A stretch of DNA of 13,719 nucleotides. It comes from Lachnospiraceae bacterium. Lineage in GTDB: Bacteria > Bacillota > Clostridia > Lachnospirales > Lachnospiraceae. The stretch's first letter is position 1. The number at the start of each line of letters is the position of its first letter. The notes beneath the pieces were generated by a model. That model did not search any database and was not told where the DNA came from. It worked only from the letters and a program-made list of their open reading frames with translations. The position numbers and the translations under genes are program-made. The stretch covers positions 1-13,719 of the forward strand of contig JAAVAA010000020.1 of assembly GCA_014804285.1 (NCBI GenBank). Reading direction: 5' to 3'. This document shows, piece by piece, positions 1 through 7,105 of this stretch.

Positions 1-62
1 CGTAGAATTTGATTTCTATCCGGGTTTTTATATTGATCTCTGTATCCCAGCTAAACGTTAAT
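1..62. other. short non-coding edge after the yczE-like gene
   Basis: This stretch follows the stop codon of the YczE-like gene in the direction of transcription. I see no open reading frame, no convincing stem-loop followed by a T-run and no promoter in it. The downstream gene lies outside the window. Confidence 0.5.
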
Positions 63-716
63 TTATCCGCGTAAAATGCAATTAATCGGTTCTTTCAACT
101 TACGACTAAAGAACTTTACAACCATACCGGTCAGCAAGGCAGACATAATCGTCCCCTCTCTTGTTCCCACAATCGTAAAATTAAAAAAGAAAAGAGATAA
201 CACGAGAGAAATCATAACGCAAAGAACATCAAACGCGATTTTTACATTTCCAAATTCCTTGTGGAGCATATCCGAAACCGCTTTTACAAAAGCTTCGCCT
301 GAATTCATAATTACATTTGCAATAACAGAAAGCGAAACACCAAAGCCAAGGATAACAATTCCGACCAATACCATTACGATGCGCATCGGATATGAATTTA
401 CAGAAATGAATGACACAATCCACATCCCCAAATCAGTAAACCAACCAAATAAAAAAGACAGGGGAATTTGTAACAACTGTATGTACTGAAATTTCCTTCG
501 AAGTATAAAAATCTGTCCGACTATCAAAACACAATTCCAAATGATAAGCCATGTTCCTAAAGAAATCGAAGAGAACTTGTAGCTCATAACATTTGCCACC
601 GAGGAAATGGGCGATACCCCTAATTCCCCATGTTTCGTAAATGCAACGCCTAAAGCCGCAAAAAGAAGGCTTATTACAAATAATATATATCGTCTTGTTA
701 TTTCAGTTTTACTCAT
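63..716 (-). CDS. YczE/YitT-like multi-pass membrane protein
   Basis: This encodes a 217-residue integral membrane protein of unknown substrate. Hydrophobic segments run at about residues 9-28, 53-72, 82-106, 111-133, 160-182 and a weaker one near 188-204. A conserved-looking loop (HGELGVSPISS, residues 29-39) follows the first segment, and a GTREGT stretch sits at 184-189. Small size, segment spacing and these loops match the YczE/YyaS group of Firmicutes membrane proteins, whose role is poorly known. The ATG start is supported by an AAGGAG ribosome binding site five bases upstream. The gene lies about 157 bases downstream of the small-protein gene, with a long palindrome (777-811) in between, so it may have its own promoter under the same control as the xylan cluster. 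A transport role is plausible but unproven. Family call fairly sure; function unknown. Confidence 0.7.
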   Translation of the reverse strand: MSKTEITRRYILFVISLLFAALGVAFTKHGELGVSPISSVANVMSYKFSSISLGTWLIIWNCVLIVGQIFILRRKFQYIQLLQIPLSFLFGWFTDLGMWIVSFISVNSYPMRIVMVLVGIVILGFGVSLSVIANVIMNSGEAFVKAVSDMLHKEFGNVKIAFDVLCVMISLVLSLFFFNFTIVGTREGTIMSALLTGMVVKFFSRKLKEPINCILRG

Positions 717-776
717 AACTACTCCTTTTTTCGTATCAAAGTAAGCACTTAACTTAAAGAAAGCATCGTTCCATAA

Positions 777-811
777 TTATAGTAAACGACATATAATATC
801 GTTTACTATAA
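777..811. promoter_or_regulatory. 35-bp palindrome upstream of the yczE-like gene, probable operator
   Basis: Perfect 13-bp inverted arms (TTATAGTAAACGA and its complement) flank a 9-base centre. On the minus-strand RNA the stem can continue through one U-G pair and two A-U pairs to a three-base loop. Its core, AGTAAAC-N13-GTTTACT (781-807), recurs upstream of the GH10 gene with the same spacing. A TATAAT hexamer on the minus strand (776-781) overlaps the downstream arm, so a protein bound here could block a promoter of the YczE-like gene; no good -35 box is seen. No T-run follows on the minus strand, so an intrinsic terminator is unlikely. The palindrome is plain in the sequence; the operator role is inferred and the regulator is not in the window. 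Confidence 0.6.
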
Positions 812-872
812 AATATGTTTATGGAGCGATACTCTCGGACTGTGACCTTTTATGTATACTCTGAATTAGAAA

Positions 873-1097
873 TCACTTTTTGATGAATCCCTTTAAGGCA
901 TCCATAGCACCGGATGCTTTATCTGCCACAAGCTTTGCTTTTACGCCCTGAATAACCTGATCCACAACACCATCAGGAAGATCTACACCAAGTACACTTT
1001 CTAAAGCCTTCACCGGCTCTTTTTGAAACTGTTCCTGCAATTTCTTGTCCTTTGTAATTTTATCCACCGCTTTCGTTATCTGTTCTTTTACGTCCAT
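873..1097 (-). CDS. 74-residue helical protein of unknown function
   Basis: This small acidic/basic, cysteine-free protein is probably all alpha-helical. It has a lysine-rich N-terminal helix (MDVKEQITKAVDKITKDKK), a middle segment EPVKALESVLGVDLPDG, then VVDQVIQGVKAKL and a C-terminal GAMDALKGFIKK helix. The P-x3-L-x4-G-x2-LP pattern recalls Nif11/NHLP-type leader regions of modified peptides, and similar small proteins occur in many gut Clostridia. However, there is no GG cleavage site and no Cys-, Ser- or Thr-rich core, and no maturation enzyme adjoins it, so a peptide-precursor role is not supported. I chose the ATG at 1097 because AGAGAGG lies eight bases upstream. The reading frame stays open to a TTG at 1175, but the added 26 residues are low-complexity and charged. 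It follows the GH8 gene by 131 bases and may have its own promoter. Function unknown. Confidence 0.65.
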   Translation of the reverse strand: MDVKEQITKAVDKITKDKKLQEQFQKEPVKALESVLGVDLPDGVVDQVIQGVKAKLVADKASGAMDALKGFIKK

Positions 1098-1105
1098 CCT
1101 TATGT

Positions 1106-1112
1106 CCTCTCT
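1106..1112 (-). promoter_or_regulatory. ribosome binding site fixing the start of the 74-residue protein
   Basis: AGAGAGG on the minus strand lies eight bases before the ATG at 1097. It favours this start over the in-frame ATG at 1139 and the TTG at 1175, which would lengthen the protein by 14 or 26 charged residues. Confidence 0.5.
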
Positions 1113-1190
1113 TTCTCTTTTCTCCTTAACTTGGGACATATTTGAAATCCTGTCTTTAAATACGTCTTTAGCCAAGGCAGCTACCTTCTT

Positions 1191-1220
1191 ATTTTAACCT
1201 CTTCTATAGGAAAGTGTAAA
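1191..1220 (-). promoter_or_regulatory. candidate sigma-A promoter for the 74-residue protein gene
   Basis: On the minus strand TTTACA (1215-1220) and TAAAAT (1191-1196) are separated by 18 bases, each matching the vegetative consensus at five of six positions. The element sits just after the GH8 stop codon and would give a leader of roughly 85-90 bases before the small-protein ATG. It suggests this gene can be expressed apart from the xylan operon. Such matches arise by chance in AT-rich gaps, so this is a candidate only. Confidence 0.35.
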
Positions 1221-1228
1221 GGAAAATC

Positions 1229-2362
1229 CTACCAAATCCGATAATTACCGCTCAATGCCAGAAATGCAAAGAAGTACAGGCAGTTATCGTAATATCTTCT
1301 GTCTCCGGTACGAAGGGGAAGCTTCCAGAAACGCTCCACCCACTCTTTTGTATAAGCATTGTCTGCCGCAAGGGAAGCCTGCGCGATCGTTGCAGTAATC
1401 GCTACCGGATGCAAAGGTGTCTCTTCTGCAATCCGCCCATCCAGCTCATACACATGGTAAGTATCTTTTTTCATATCCGAAATCATAAATTTTTGAATAT
1501 TATCGGCGGCTGCCCTATGTCCCCTGTCTTCTCCAAACCATTCATGATCCAGACCGATATTCGCTGCTGTTCTGTACGAATCACTGTAGAACCAGTCATG
1601 CCGGTCATCTGTCCAAGGCAGCTTCCTGCTCATAGGCGTCCCGTCAAATTCTGCATACTCCGCGCTAAAACCAGTCACAGGATGGCAAGCCTTTGCCAGA
1701 TACTCCCGGCTGGCTGTTGCCGCCTGTTTCCAAAACTCTCTGTCCTCTTCGTTTGCCCACAGTGCAAACAATTCATAGAAATGTGGCAAATGATAAGATG
1801 GATCTGTAAAATCCGAACCGGGCACAAAAAGGATCTGATGATTCTCATGATTCCACATCGGACAGCCCGGTCTTCCATTTTGACCTTTGTGAAGGCATGC
1901 ACTCAAAATCATTTTGGCCTCCTTCGAGTACTCAAAGATTCCTTCACCATCTCCCCATCTGTGGGAAGCAAAGAACAATGCCATTGCAAAAAACTCCTCG
2001 CCATCCGGCGCCGGACCGTAGGCATTCTTCGTTCCATCCGTAGCGCATGACCATGCAAAATACCCTTCATTTTCTCCTTTATCCATCCACATATAGGTCT
2101 TTGACCATTTCCACAGGCGGTCAAATTCTTCTTTCATGTCAAGCTGTACACAGAGCATCATCCCATAGCTCATGCCCTCTGTTCTGGCATCGTTGTTACC
2201 CGTATCTACGATGTAGGCCATATCCTCACCTACCGGATAATAAAGCTTTTCCCCTTCCTCAAAGAAGAATGTATACTTGATTTCTTCCAGTCTCTTCCTG
2301 ATTTCTTCTTCACTTACTCCGATTTCAGCAAACATATTCCGATAATTTATTTTCTCAATCAT
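1229..2362 (-). CDS. GH8 reducing-end xylose-releasing exo-oligoxylanase (Rex type)
   Basis: This 377-residue enzyme should remove single xylose units from the reducing end of xylo-oligosaccharides in the cytoplasm. The family-8 active site is visible: the acid Glu62 in ARTEGMSYG, Asp120 in APDGEEFF and Asp261 in YSDSYRTAANIG. They lie close to the Glu70/Asp128/Asp263 described for the Bacillus halodurans Rex enzyme. A histidine in LHPV (318) fits the one that helps restrict Rex enzymes to exo action. There is no signal peptide, and the length is usual for Rex proteins (about 380) rather than for secreted GH8 endoglucanases. The ATG is preceded by AGGAGG eight bases upstream. That site overlaps the TAG stop of the GH43 gene before it, which implies translational coupling. 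It is the last enzyme of the xylan cluster. Family assignment strong; Rex specificity likely. Confidence 0.88.
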   Translation of the reverse strand: MIEKINYRNMFAEIGVSEEEIRKRLEEIKYTFFFEEGEKLYYPVGEDMAYIVDTGNNDARTEGMSYGMMLCVQLDMKEEFDRLWKWSKTYMWMDKGENEGYFAWSCATDGTKNAYGPAPDGEEFFAMALFFASHRWGDGEGIFEYSKEAKMILSACLHKGQNGRPGCPMWNHENHQILFVPGSDFTDPSYHLPHFYELFALWANEEDREFWKQAATASREYLAKACHPVTGFSAEYAEFDGTPMSRKLPWTDDRHDWFYSDSYRTAANIGLDHEWFGEDRGHRAAADNIQKFMISDMKKDTYHVYELDGRIAEETPLHPVAITATIAQASLAADNAYTKEWVERFWKLPLRTGDRRYYDNCLYFFAFLALSGNYRIW

Positions 2363-2374
2363 TGTCTTAACCTC

Positions 2375-3970
2375 CTATGACAAAATCATACCTGAAGAAT
2401 CCGTATCTCTGTAGATAAACTCACAGAAATCCGCATATCCACCAACTGTATTTTCTTCATTGTAAGAAAAAATTCCAATCCGCGCACCCACAAACAGAGA
2501 AAGCGAATAAAACAAAGGAAGCTCATCTCCCAGAGTATAAAAATCGTTCCCGTTGGTACTATAAAAGAATCTGGCTGTTTCCGGTTCCGTTCCCTTTCCC
2601 CAGCATCCAAAGCTAAATATGACCTTTAGCCAAACCGTATCTGTCTTAAGCGGAACTGTCTTCTCCTTTAAAGAATACCAGCTTTTTAAGCCCAAAATTC
2701 CTTCCCTGCACACCACTTCAAAAGGCGCTCTCTCACCGTCACGGTATTTCAGCACAAGATTCCTCATTCCTTCTCGCTGGCGGACTCCAATCTGTCCGTA
2801 TTTTTCCACCAGTACACAAAGTCCCGCAAAATCTCCATCCTTCATACCATCACAATCCAGCCTGACCACAAACTCACTGTAAGGCGCCCTCGTCCTCTGG
2901 GTCAGTGTATTTTCCGCCTCAAATAGATCCTGAACCGGCTTTTGGTTTTCAAGACGCAGAAACCCCGGATGCTTCGTAAACGACCATGCATCATTGTTCG
3001 GCGAATGATTCCACTGCCATACATTTTTCAGGATGTTCTCCTTATGGTCAAAGCTGTCACTCTGTACGATCTCTTCTGTCCCTTTTTTCTCAAAAGGGAC
3101 TTCAAAGCTTTCCGGTACTTTCCCGTCTGTTCCCAAAACCGGCCATCCGTCCTTCCACTCTACAGGCATCAGAAACGGTACCCTTCCCACAGCGCCGCTG
3201 TCCTGAAACATCACAGCATACCAATTGCCGTCTGCATCGTCAAAAATCGCCCCTTGGGCAATCCCACATCCCGGAATCCACATATCATCATATAAGATGG
3301 TTTTTCGCTCGTACTCACCGGAAAGGCCGCTCAAGCGATAACAAACCTCCCGTCGCTTCCCCTTCTTTTCAGGCGTATCATCCGGCCAGTCAATAAAAAG
3401 CAGGTATATTCGTCCATCCTTTACATAAGCCCGGCAGCCTTCACAGCGCAGCCGCAGGCCATCTCCCGGCGTAGCAAGAAGCAGCCGGTCAGAACCTTCC
3501 ACCACCCCGGAGAAATCTTCTTTTAATTCCACGATCCGAATCTCTCCGTTCCCGTAAACCAGATATACCTTATCCTCCCAACAAAGAAAGGACATATCGT
3601 GATAAACTGCTTCCAGCTCTACCCTGTTCCAGTCACTATTCTCAATATCATCTGTTGAAAACAGATAAGTCTTTCCCATATCATGACAGACAAAACAGGC
3701 ATAAAACCGCCCTTTATACTGCATCAGACTGGTTGCCCACTGCCCCTTTCCATATGCATGCCTGCCATTTTTGAGATGGTAAATATCATTGTCCGCAATG
3801 TTCCGGCAGACATAGGAAACAATCTGCCAATGCTGCAAATCCCGGGATTTCAGAATGGGTGCTGCAGGCATATAGTACATGGTCGTTGACACCATATAAA
3901 AATCATTGCCTACCCGGATAATATCCGGATCCGGCATATCCGCCCGAAACAATGGATTACATATTTTCAT
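2375..3970 (-). CDS. GH43 (subfamily 12-like) beta-xylosidase/alpha-L-arabinofuranosidase
   Basis: This is a 531-residue cytoplasmic glycosidase without signal peptide. The N-terminal part (about 1-295) is a five-bladed beta-propeller, starting NPLFRADMPDPDIIRVGNDFYMVST; Asp14 is the expected general base. The likely acid is Glu177 in RCEGCRAY. The usual WAPD motif bearing the pKa-tuning Asp reads WATS here (78-81), so that residue must come from elsewhere or be replaced. Residues from about 300 to 525 form a concanavalin-like beta-sandwich typical of long GH43 xylosidases. The length and the opening PDPDxIRVGxxFYMVSTTM favour subfamily 12, whose members release xylose or arabinose from the non-reducing end of oligosaccharides. 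The ATG has GGGAGG six bases upstream. It sits 95 bases after the other GH43 gene and 12 bases before the GH8 gene. Family sure, exact substrate not. Confidence 0.85.
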   Translation of the reverse strand: MKICNPLFRADMPDPDIIRVGNDFYMVSTTMYYMPAAPILKSRDLQHWQIVSYVCRNIADNDIYHLKNGRHAYGKGQWATSLMQYKGRFYACFVCHDMGKTYLFSTDDIENSDWNRVELEAVYHDMSFLCWEDKVYLVYGNGEIRIVELKEDFSGVVEGSDRLLLATPGDGLRLRCEGCRAYVKDGRIYLLFIDWPDDTPEKKGKRREVCYRLSGLSGEYERKTILYDDMWIPGCGIAQGAIFDDADGNWYAVMFQDSGAVGRVPFLMPVEWKDGWPVLGTDGKVPESFEVPFEKKGTEEIVQSDSFDHKENILKNVWQWNHSPNNDAWSFTKHPGFLRLENQKPVQDLFEAENTLTQRTRAPYSEFVVRLDCDGMKDGDFAGLCVLVEKYGQIGVRQREGMRNLVLKYRDGERAPFEVVCREGILGLKSWYSLKEKTVPLKTDTVWLKVIFSFGCWGKGTEPETARFFYSTNGNDFYTLGDELPLFYSLSLFVGARIGIFSYNEENTVGGYADFCEFIYRDTDSSGMILS

Positions 3971-4065
3971 CAGAAACCTCCCTGTCCTTCATCCCTTTTC
4001 TGATATGCTTCTACGCCTTTTGCCATCTAAACATCATATCTCTTTTCCTGCTACTACGGAAAATA

Positions 4066-5463
4066 TCAGGCCAACTCAAAAGATTTCAACATTGCATTGC
4101 CCTGCCCCCGGAAAGTAAAGTACAAAGCGTAGATTCCATTTGCAAGCCTAACGGATGCCGTGTATTTTTTCCACACATTCGTATAATCTACCGGAATTTT
4201 GGCAAGTACCTCTCCGTCCCACGCCGTCTTTACCTCAAAGACTCCTTTTGCATAACCGCGCACAGTAATGGAAATTTCACTGACATCCTTGCATTCAAAA
4301 TATTTGAATCCGGCTGTAGCAGAGTCCTGAATATTCCCTACATAGCCGTCCTCCTCATCTCCATCACGTCCATCCTGCATCACCTTAGGGAAACGGTCTC
4401 CGCCTACGTATACGCTGGGTTCCTTCGTGAACAGATGACATGCGATATAGGCGGGATAACATCCCTTCCCTTCCAACGGGTCGCCGTTTAAACCGCAGGA
4501 TGTGATCTCCACCTGGGGAATGCTTCCGTCCGGACGAATGTGAAGTTTCTCTGCACAGCCCTGTCTGCTGTACCATGTCCCGTTGGTATGCCTGTGATAG
4601 AAAATGTACCAATCTTCCAGGATCTGTACCATACTTCCGTGGTTATTCGCTCCATAGGCCATAGGCAGGTCTGCCGGTTTGTAGGTGTCAATGTGCAGAT
4701 CACAGTTGCTCACCAGTACTCCGCCATAGACAAAGCCTCCTAAGGGACTACTGCTAGTGGCATAACAAAGCTCATGCATCACCTCGGAGGAATAGATGAA
4801 ATAATAGGTATCCCCCCTCTTGCGGATGGAAGGCGCCTCAAAAAACGCATGACCCTCATACTCCGTGCCGGCACTGTATTCACAACCCGGTACAATCGTC
4901 ACGGGATCCTCAATAATGGTCAGCATATCTCTGTCCAGCACCTGCACTCTCGCCCCGGTTCTGGACTTGTCTCCTCTGCCGCAAAATCCTGTGTACAGAT
5001 AAGTCCTGTCCCCTTCTGTCAGCACGCCGGGATCAAACTGCGGTTCATCCCCCGGTCGCTCACCCAGCCTGACACCGTCCGCATAGTGAACATAGCCATA
5101 AAATTCATACCTTCCCGCAGGAGTGTCACACACTGCCACAGACACAATTGATACCTTATCCAGTACATAGTACAAATAATATCTGCCATCCGGTCCAACC
5201 GTCACATCCGGGGCATAGAGACACATCTCTCCCTCCTTATTCAGAGGATCTTCATTTCTGGGATAAATCACTCCCTCATATCTCCAGTCCCCCAGATCGT
5301 CCACCGGAGCGGACCAGCACACATAATCTCCCATGCAGAAGACATATCCGTTGTAAAAATCGTGAGAACCGTAGACATAAACTCTTCCGTCAAACACATA
5401 GGGTTCCCCATCCGGTATATACTCCCATGATGGTAAATAAGGATTTAATGCTTGCTTTTTCAT
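4066..5463 (-). CDS. GH43 glycosidase with C-terminal carbohydrate-binding-like domain
   Basis: This 465-residue enzyme has a GH43 five-bladed propeller (about 1-320) and a C-terminal beta-sandwich (about 350-465) resembling a family 6-type binding module. The three expected acidic residues are visible: Asp18 in IPDGEPYVF, Asp86 in YAPDVTVGPDG and Glu209 in FFEAPSIRK. There is no signal peptide, so it acts inside the cell. GH43 enzymes of this layout usually remove alpha-L-arabinofuranosyl or beta-xylosyl groups. Next to a GH39 and another GH43 xylosidase, arabinose removal from decorated xylo-oligosaccharides is the more useful guess. I start it at ATG 5463; a GTG six codons earlier (5481) keeps the frame but has no good ribosome binding site, while a purine-rich stretch (GGTGGAAGAG) precedes the ATG. 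It lies 104 bases after the GH39 gene. Family sure; activity inferred. Confidence 0.85.
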   Translation of the reverse strand: MKKQALNPYLPSWEYIPDGEPYVFDGRVYVYGSHDFYNGYVFCMGDYVCWSAPVDDLGDWRYEGVIYPRNEDPLNKEGEMCLYAPDVTVGPDGRYYLYYVLDKVSIVSVAVCDTPAGRYEFYGYVHYADGVRLGERPGDEPQFDPGVLTEGDRTYLYTGFCGRGDKSRTGARVQVLDRDMLTIIEDPVTIVPGCEYSAGTEYEGHAFFEAPSIRKRGDTYYFIYSSEVMHELCYATSSSPLGGFVYGGVLVSNCDLHIDTYKPADLPMAYGANNHGSMVQILEDWYIFYHRHTNGTWYSRQGCAEKLHIRPDGSIPQVEITSCGLNGDPLEGKGCYPAYIACHLFTKEPSVYVGGDRFPKVMQDGRDGDEEDGYVGNIQDSATAGFKYFECKDVSEISITVRGYAKGVFEVKTAWDGEVLAKIPVDYTNVWKKYTASVRLANGIYALYFTFRGQGNAMLKSFELA

Positions 5464-5517
5464 ACTTGTTGTCTCTTCCACCTTTTTTATTCTTATTTTA
5501 CAAACTGCCAGGTTTTT

Positions 5518-5548
5518 ATTTCATATTTTTCTCCCGCAAAAATGAAAT
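5518..5548 (-). other. stem-loop in the GH39-GH43 gap
   Basis: In minus-strand RNA a stem of seven base pairs (AUUUCAU with AUGAAAU) continues as four U-A pairs after a single-base bulge and closes on an eight-base G-rich loop (GCGGGAGA). It begins about 20 bases after the GH39 stop. It is followed by A-rich rather than U-rich sequence, so it does not look like an intrinsic terminator. An RNA-processing or stabilising role between the two genes is possible. The stem is AT-rich and may be chance. Confidence 0.3.
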
Positions 5549-5567
5549 ACAGATCTTCAAAATGTAA

Positions 5568-7103
5568 TCACGAAACAACTCTGTCATAATCATATCCCCG
5601 GTCGGAGGTCACTTCACACGGATTCACCTCAAAGTAAACAACTGCGTTTCGCCCCAAACTCAGCTTCACACACAGCTTTCCATCTGCCGCTTCCATTCGC
5701 TTTGTTTTAAGATAAGGTCTTGCCGACTCCACAAGGAGCTTCTTCTGTTCCTCCTTTAAGGATACAGGCTCTCCCAAATCATGCCATACCTTAAGTGGAT
5801 TACAAGTCTTTTCATCCACGGTCTTTGTCAAAACGCAATATCCTCCATCACACACCGGCAGGGAAATCTTTATCTTCTTTGGCTCCTTCTTCTGATCTTC
5901 ACATTCCTTTCCTTCCCGGTCTGATATATTCCATGCCACGCCCTGATAGCTACCATCTTTTCGCTTCATCAGCACCATATGGTCATCCTTATATACGCAC
6001 TGCCCGTCACCCTCCTTAAGCCTCTTGAAAAAGGCAAATGTCCAGAAGGTGGGCTTGGGAATACAGCCGTTTGCCACCAGTCCAAATCCTCCATGAAATG
6101 GAGTAAACGGCACTCCCAGTTCTTCAAATACGTCTCCGAACGTCCAATAGGAATAGGACTCATTGACATCCCCCAGCCTCGACAACTGCAGAGCAATAAG
6201 CGCTGCATTCAGGTTTGTATCATGAATAACACCTTTCGGCGTATAAGAAGTATTGAATTCTGTAATATGAATAGGAAGACCCTTATATTCCGCAAAGCTG
6301 TCAATGATGTCCCTTGACGTCTTTAAATTAGCAAATCCATCTTCAGGAGCTATCAGTTCGGAGTACGCGTAATGTCCTATTTCTTCAGGCTGCTCAATGG
6401 TATAATGATGCCTTGTTACAAAATCAACCGCTATTCTTTCATCACGGCAGTATTCCATAAATGCACGGATCCATTTTTCATCCGTACCGCCGCAGACTGC
6501 GGGACCACCTACAAGGAACCTCTTATCCACCGCTTTCACCGCATCAAAGGTAGCGTGAAACAGCTTAAAGTACTCCTGCATATCCGCATTTTCCCAAAAG
6601 CCGCATAAATTCGGCTCATTCCACACCTCGATCGGCCACTTGGTCACTTCTTCGGCTCCATACCTCTCCATCAGGTGCCTAAGCAGAGCCTGTACCATAT
6701 GACACCATGCTCCATAATCCTTCGGCGGAGTCGTATTTCCTTTCCAGTAAAAAACCGTCTGTGTCCCTCTTGCCAGCTTCTCCGGCATAAAACCCAGCTC
6801 CAGAAATGGCCGTAGCCCTACCTTGCGGTAGCTGTCCATAACCCTGTACAGATAAGTAAAATTGTACTCTGCTTTCTTAACTCCGTCTTCCTCATATTCC
6901 TGATAAATTGCCATATCATCGCAGAACAGGCCATGTCCTCTGATATGCCGGAATCCAATCTCTTCCTGCACCAGCTTCAACTGTTCCTGATATTCCTGTG
7001 TCAAGGCAAGTCCCATACGCCCTGTTCCAATGCAATAATCAACGTTGTTATGGAAAAGGGCCTTTGATTCATCCGTTATCACTATCATCTCTTTCTCTGC
7101 CAT
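5568..7103 (-). CDS. GH39 beta-xylosidase
   Basis: This 511-residue cytoplasmic enzyme should release xylose from the non-reducing end of xylo-oligosaccharides with retention. The TIM-barrel core carries the acid/base Glu163 in EVWNEPN and the nucleophile Glu282 in HITEFNTSY. Both lie almost exactly where Geobacillus stearothermophilus XynB1 has Glu160 and Glu278. RHIRGHGLF (52-60) and RHHYT (231-235) are further family-39 features. The C-terminal part (about 360-511) is the usual small beta-domain. The reading frame extends 14 residues upstream into the GH10 gene, but I start at ATG 7103, where AAAGGGAG lies nine bases before it and the family N-terminus is reached. The GH10 stop ends two bases before this ATG, so the two are probably co-translated. 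No signal peptide. Very confident. Confidence 0.93.
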   Translation of the reverse strand: MAEKEMIVITDESKALFHNNVDYCIGTGRMGLALTQEYQEQLKLVQEEIGFRHIRGHGLFCDDMAIYQEYEEDGVKKAEYNFTYLYRVMDSYRKVGLRPFLELGFMPEKLARGTQTVFYWKGNTTPPKDYGAWCHMVQALLRHLMERYGAEEVTKWPIEVWNEPNLCGFWENADMQEYFKLFHATFDAVKAVDKRFLVGGPAVCGGTDEKWIRAFMEYCRDERIAVDFVTRHHYTIEQPEEIGHYAYSELIAPEDGFANLKTSRDIIDSFAEYKGLPIHITEFNTSYTPKGVIHDTNLNAALIALQLSRLGDVNESYSYWTFGDVFEELGVPFTPFHGGFGLVANGCIPKPTFWTFAFFKRLKEGDGQCVYKDDHMVLMKRKDGSYQGVAWNISDREGKECEDQKKEPKKIKISLPVCDGGYCVLTKTVDEKTCNPLKVWHDLGEPVSLKEEQKKLLVESARPYLKTKRMEAADGKLCVKLSLGRNAVVYFEVNPCEVTSDRGYDYDRVVS

Positions 7104-7105
7104 AC

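Noticed and set aside
777..811. Palindromes as intrinsic terminators
   Set aside because: Neither palindrome is followed by a T-run on the minus strand, and the stems are AT-rich.
873..1175. A modified-peptide (RiPP) system built on the small protein
   Set aside because: There is no core peptide, no GG cleavage site and no modification enzyme beside it. The ABC exporters lack a recognisable peptidase domain and belong to another unit.
3971..4065. Competing stem-loops in the gap between the two GH43 genes (4064-4070 or 4035-4040 pairing with about 4000-4006)
   Set aside because: The arms are only 6-7 bases and AT-rich, with long loops; this is too weak to claim a switch.
3952..4491. Plus-strand open frames such as 3952-4491, 1409-2050 and 10287-10778
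   Set aside because: They lie antisense to strongly supported genes, lack ribosome binding sites and recognisable motifs, and have the low-complexity composition of shadow frames.
6102..6108. Single AGTAAAC and GTTTACT words in the GH39 gene (6102-6108) and the first ABC gene (11277-11283)
   Set aside because: They are lone half-sites inside coding sequence with no partner arm, as expected by chance.
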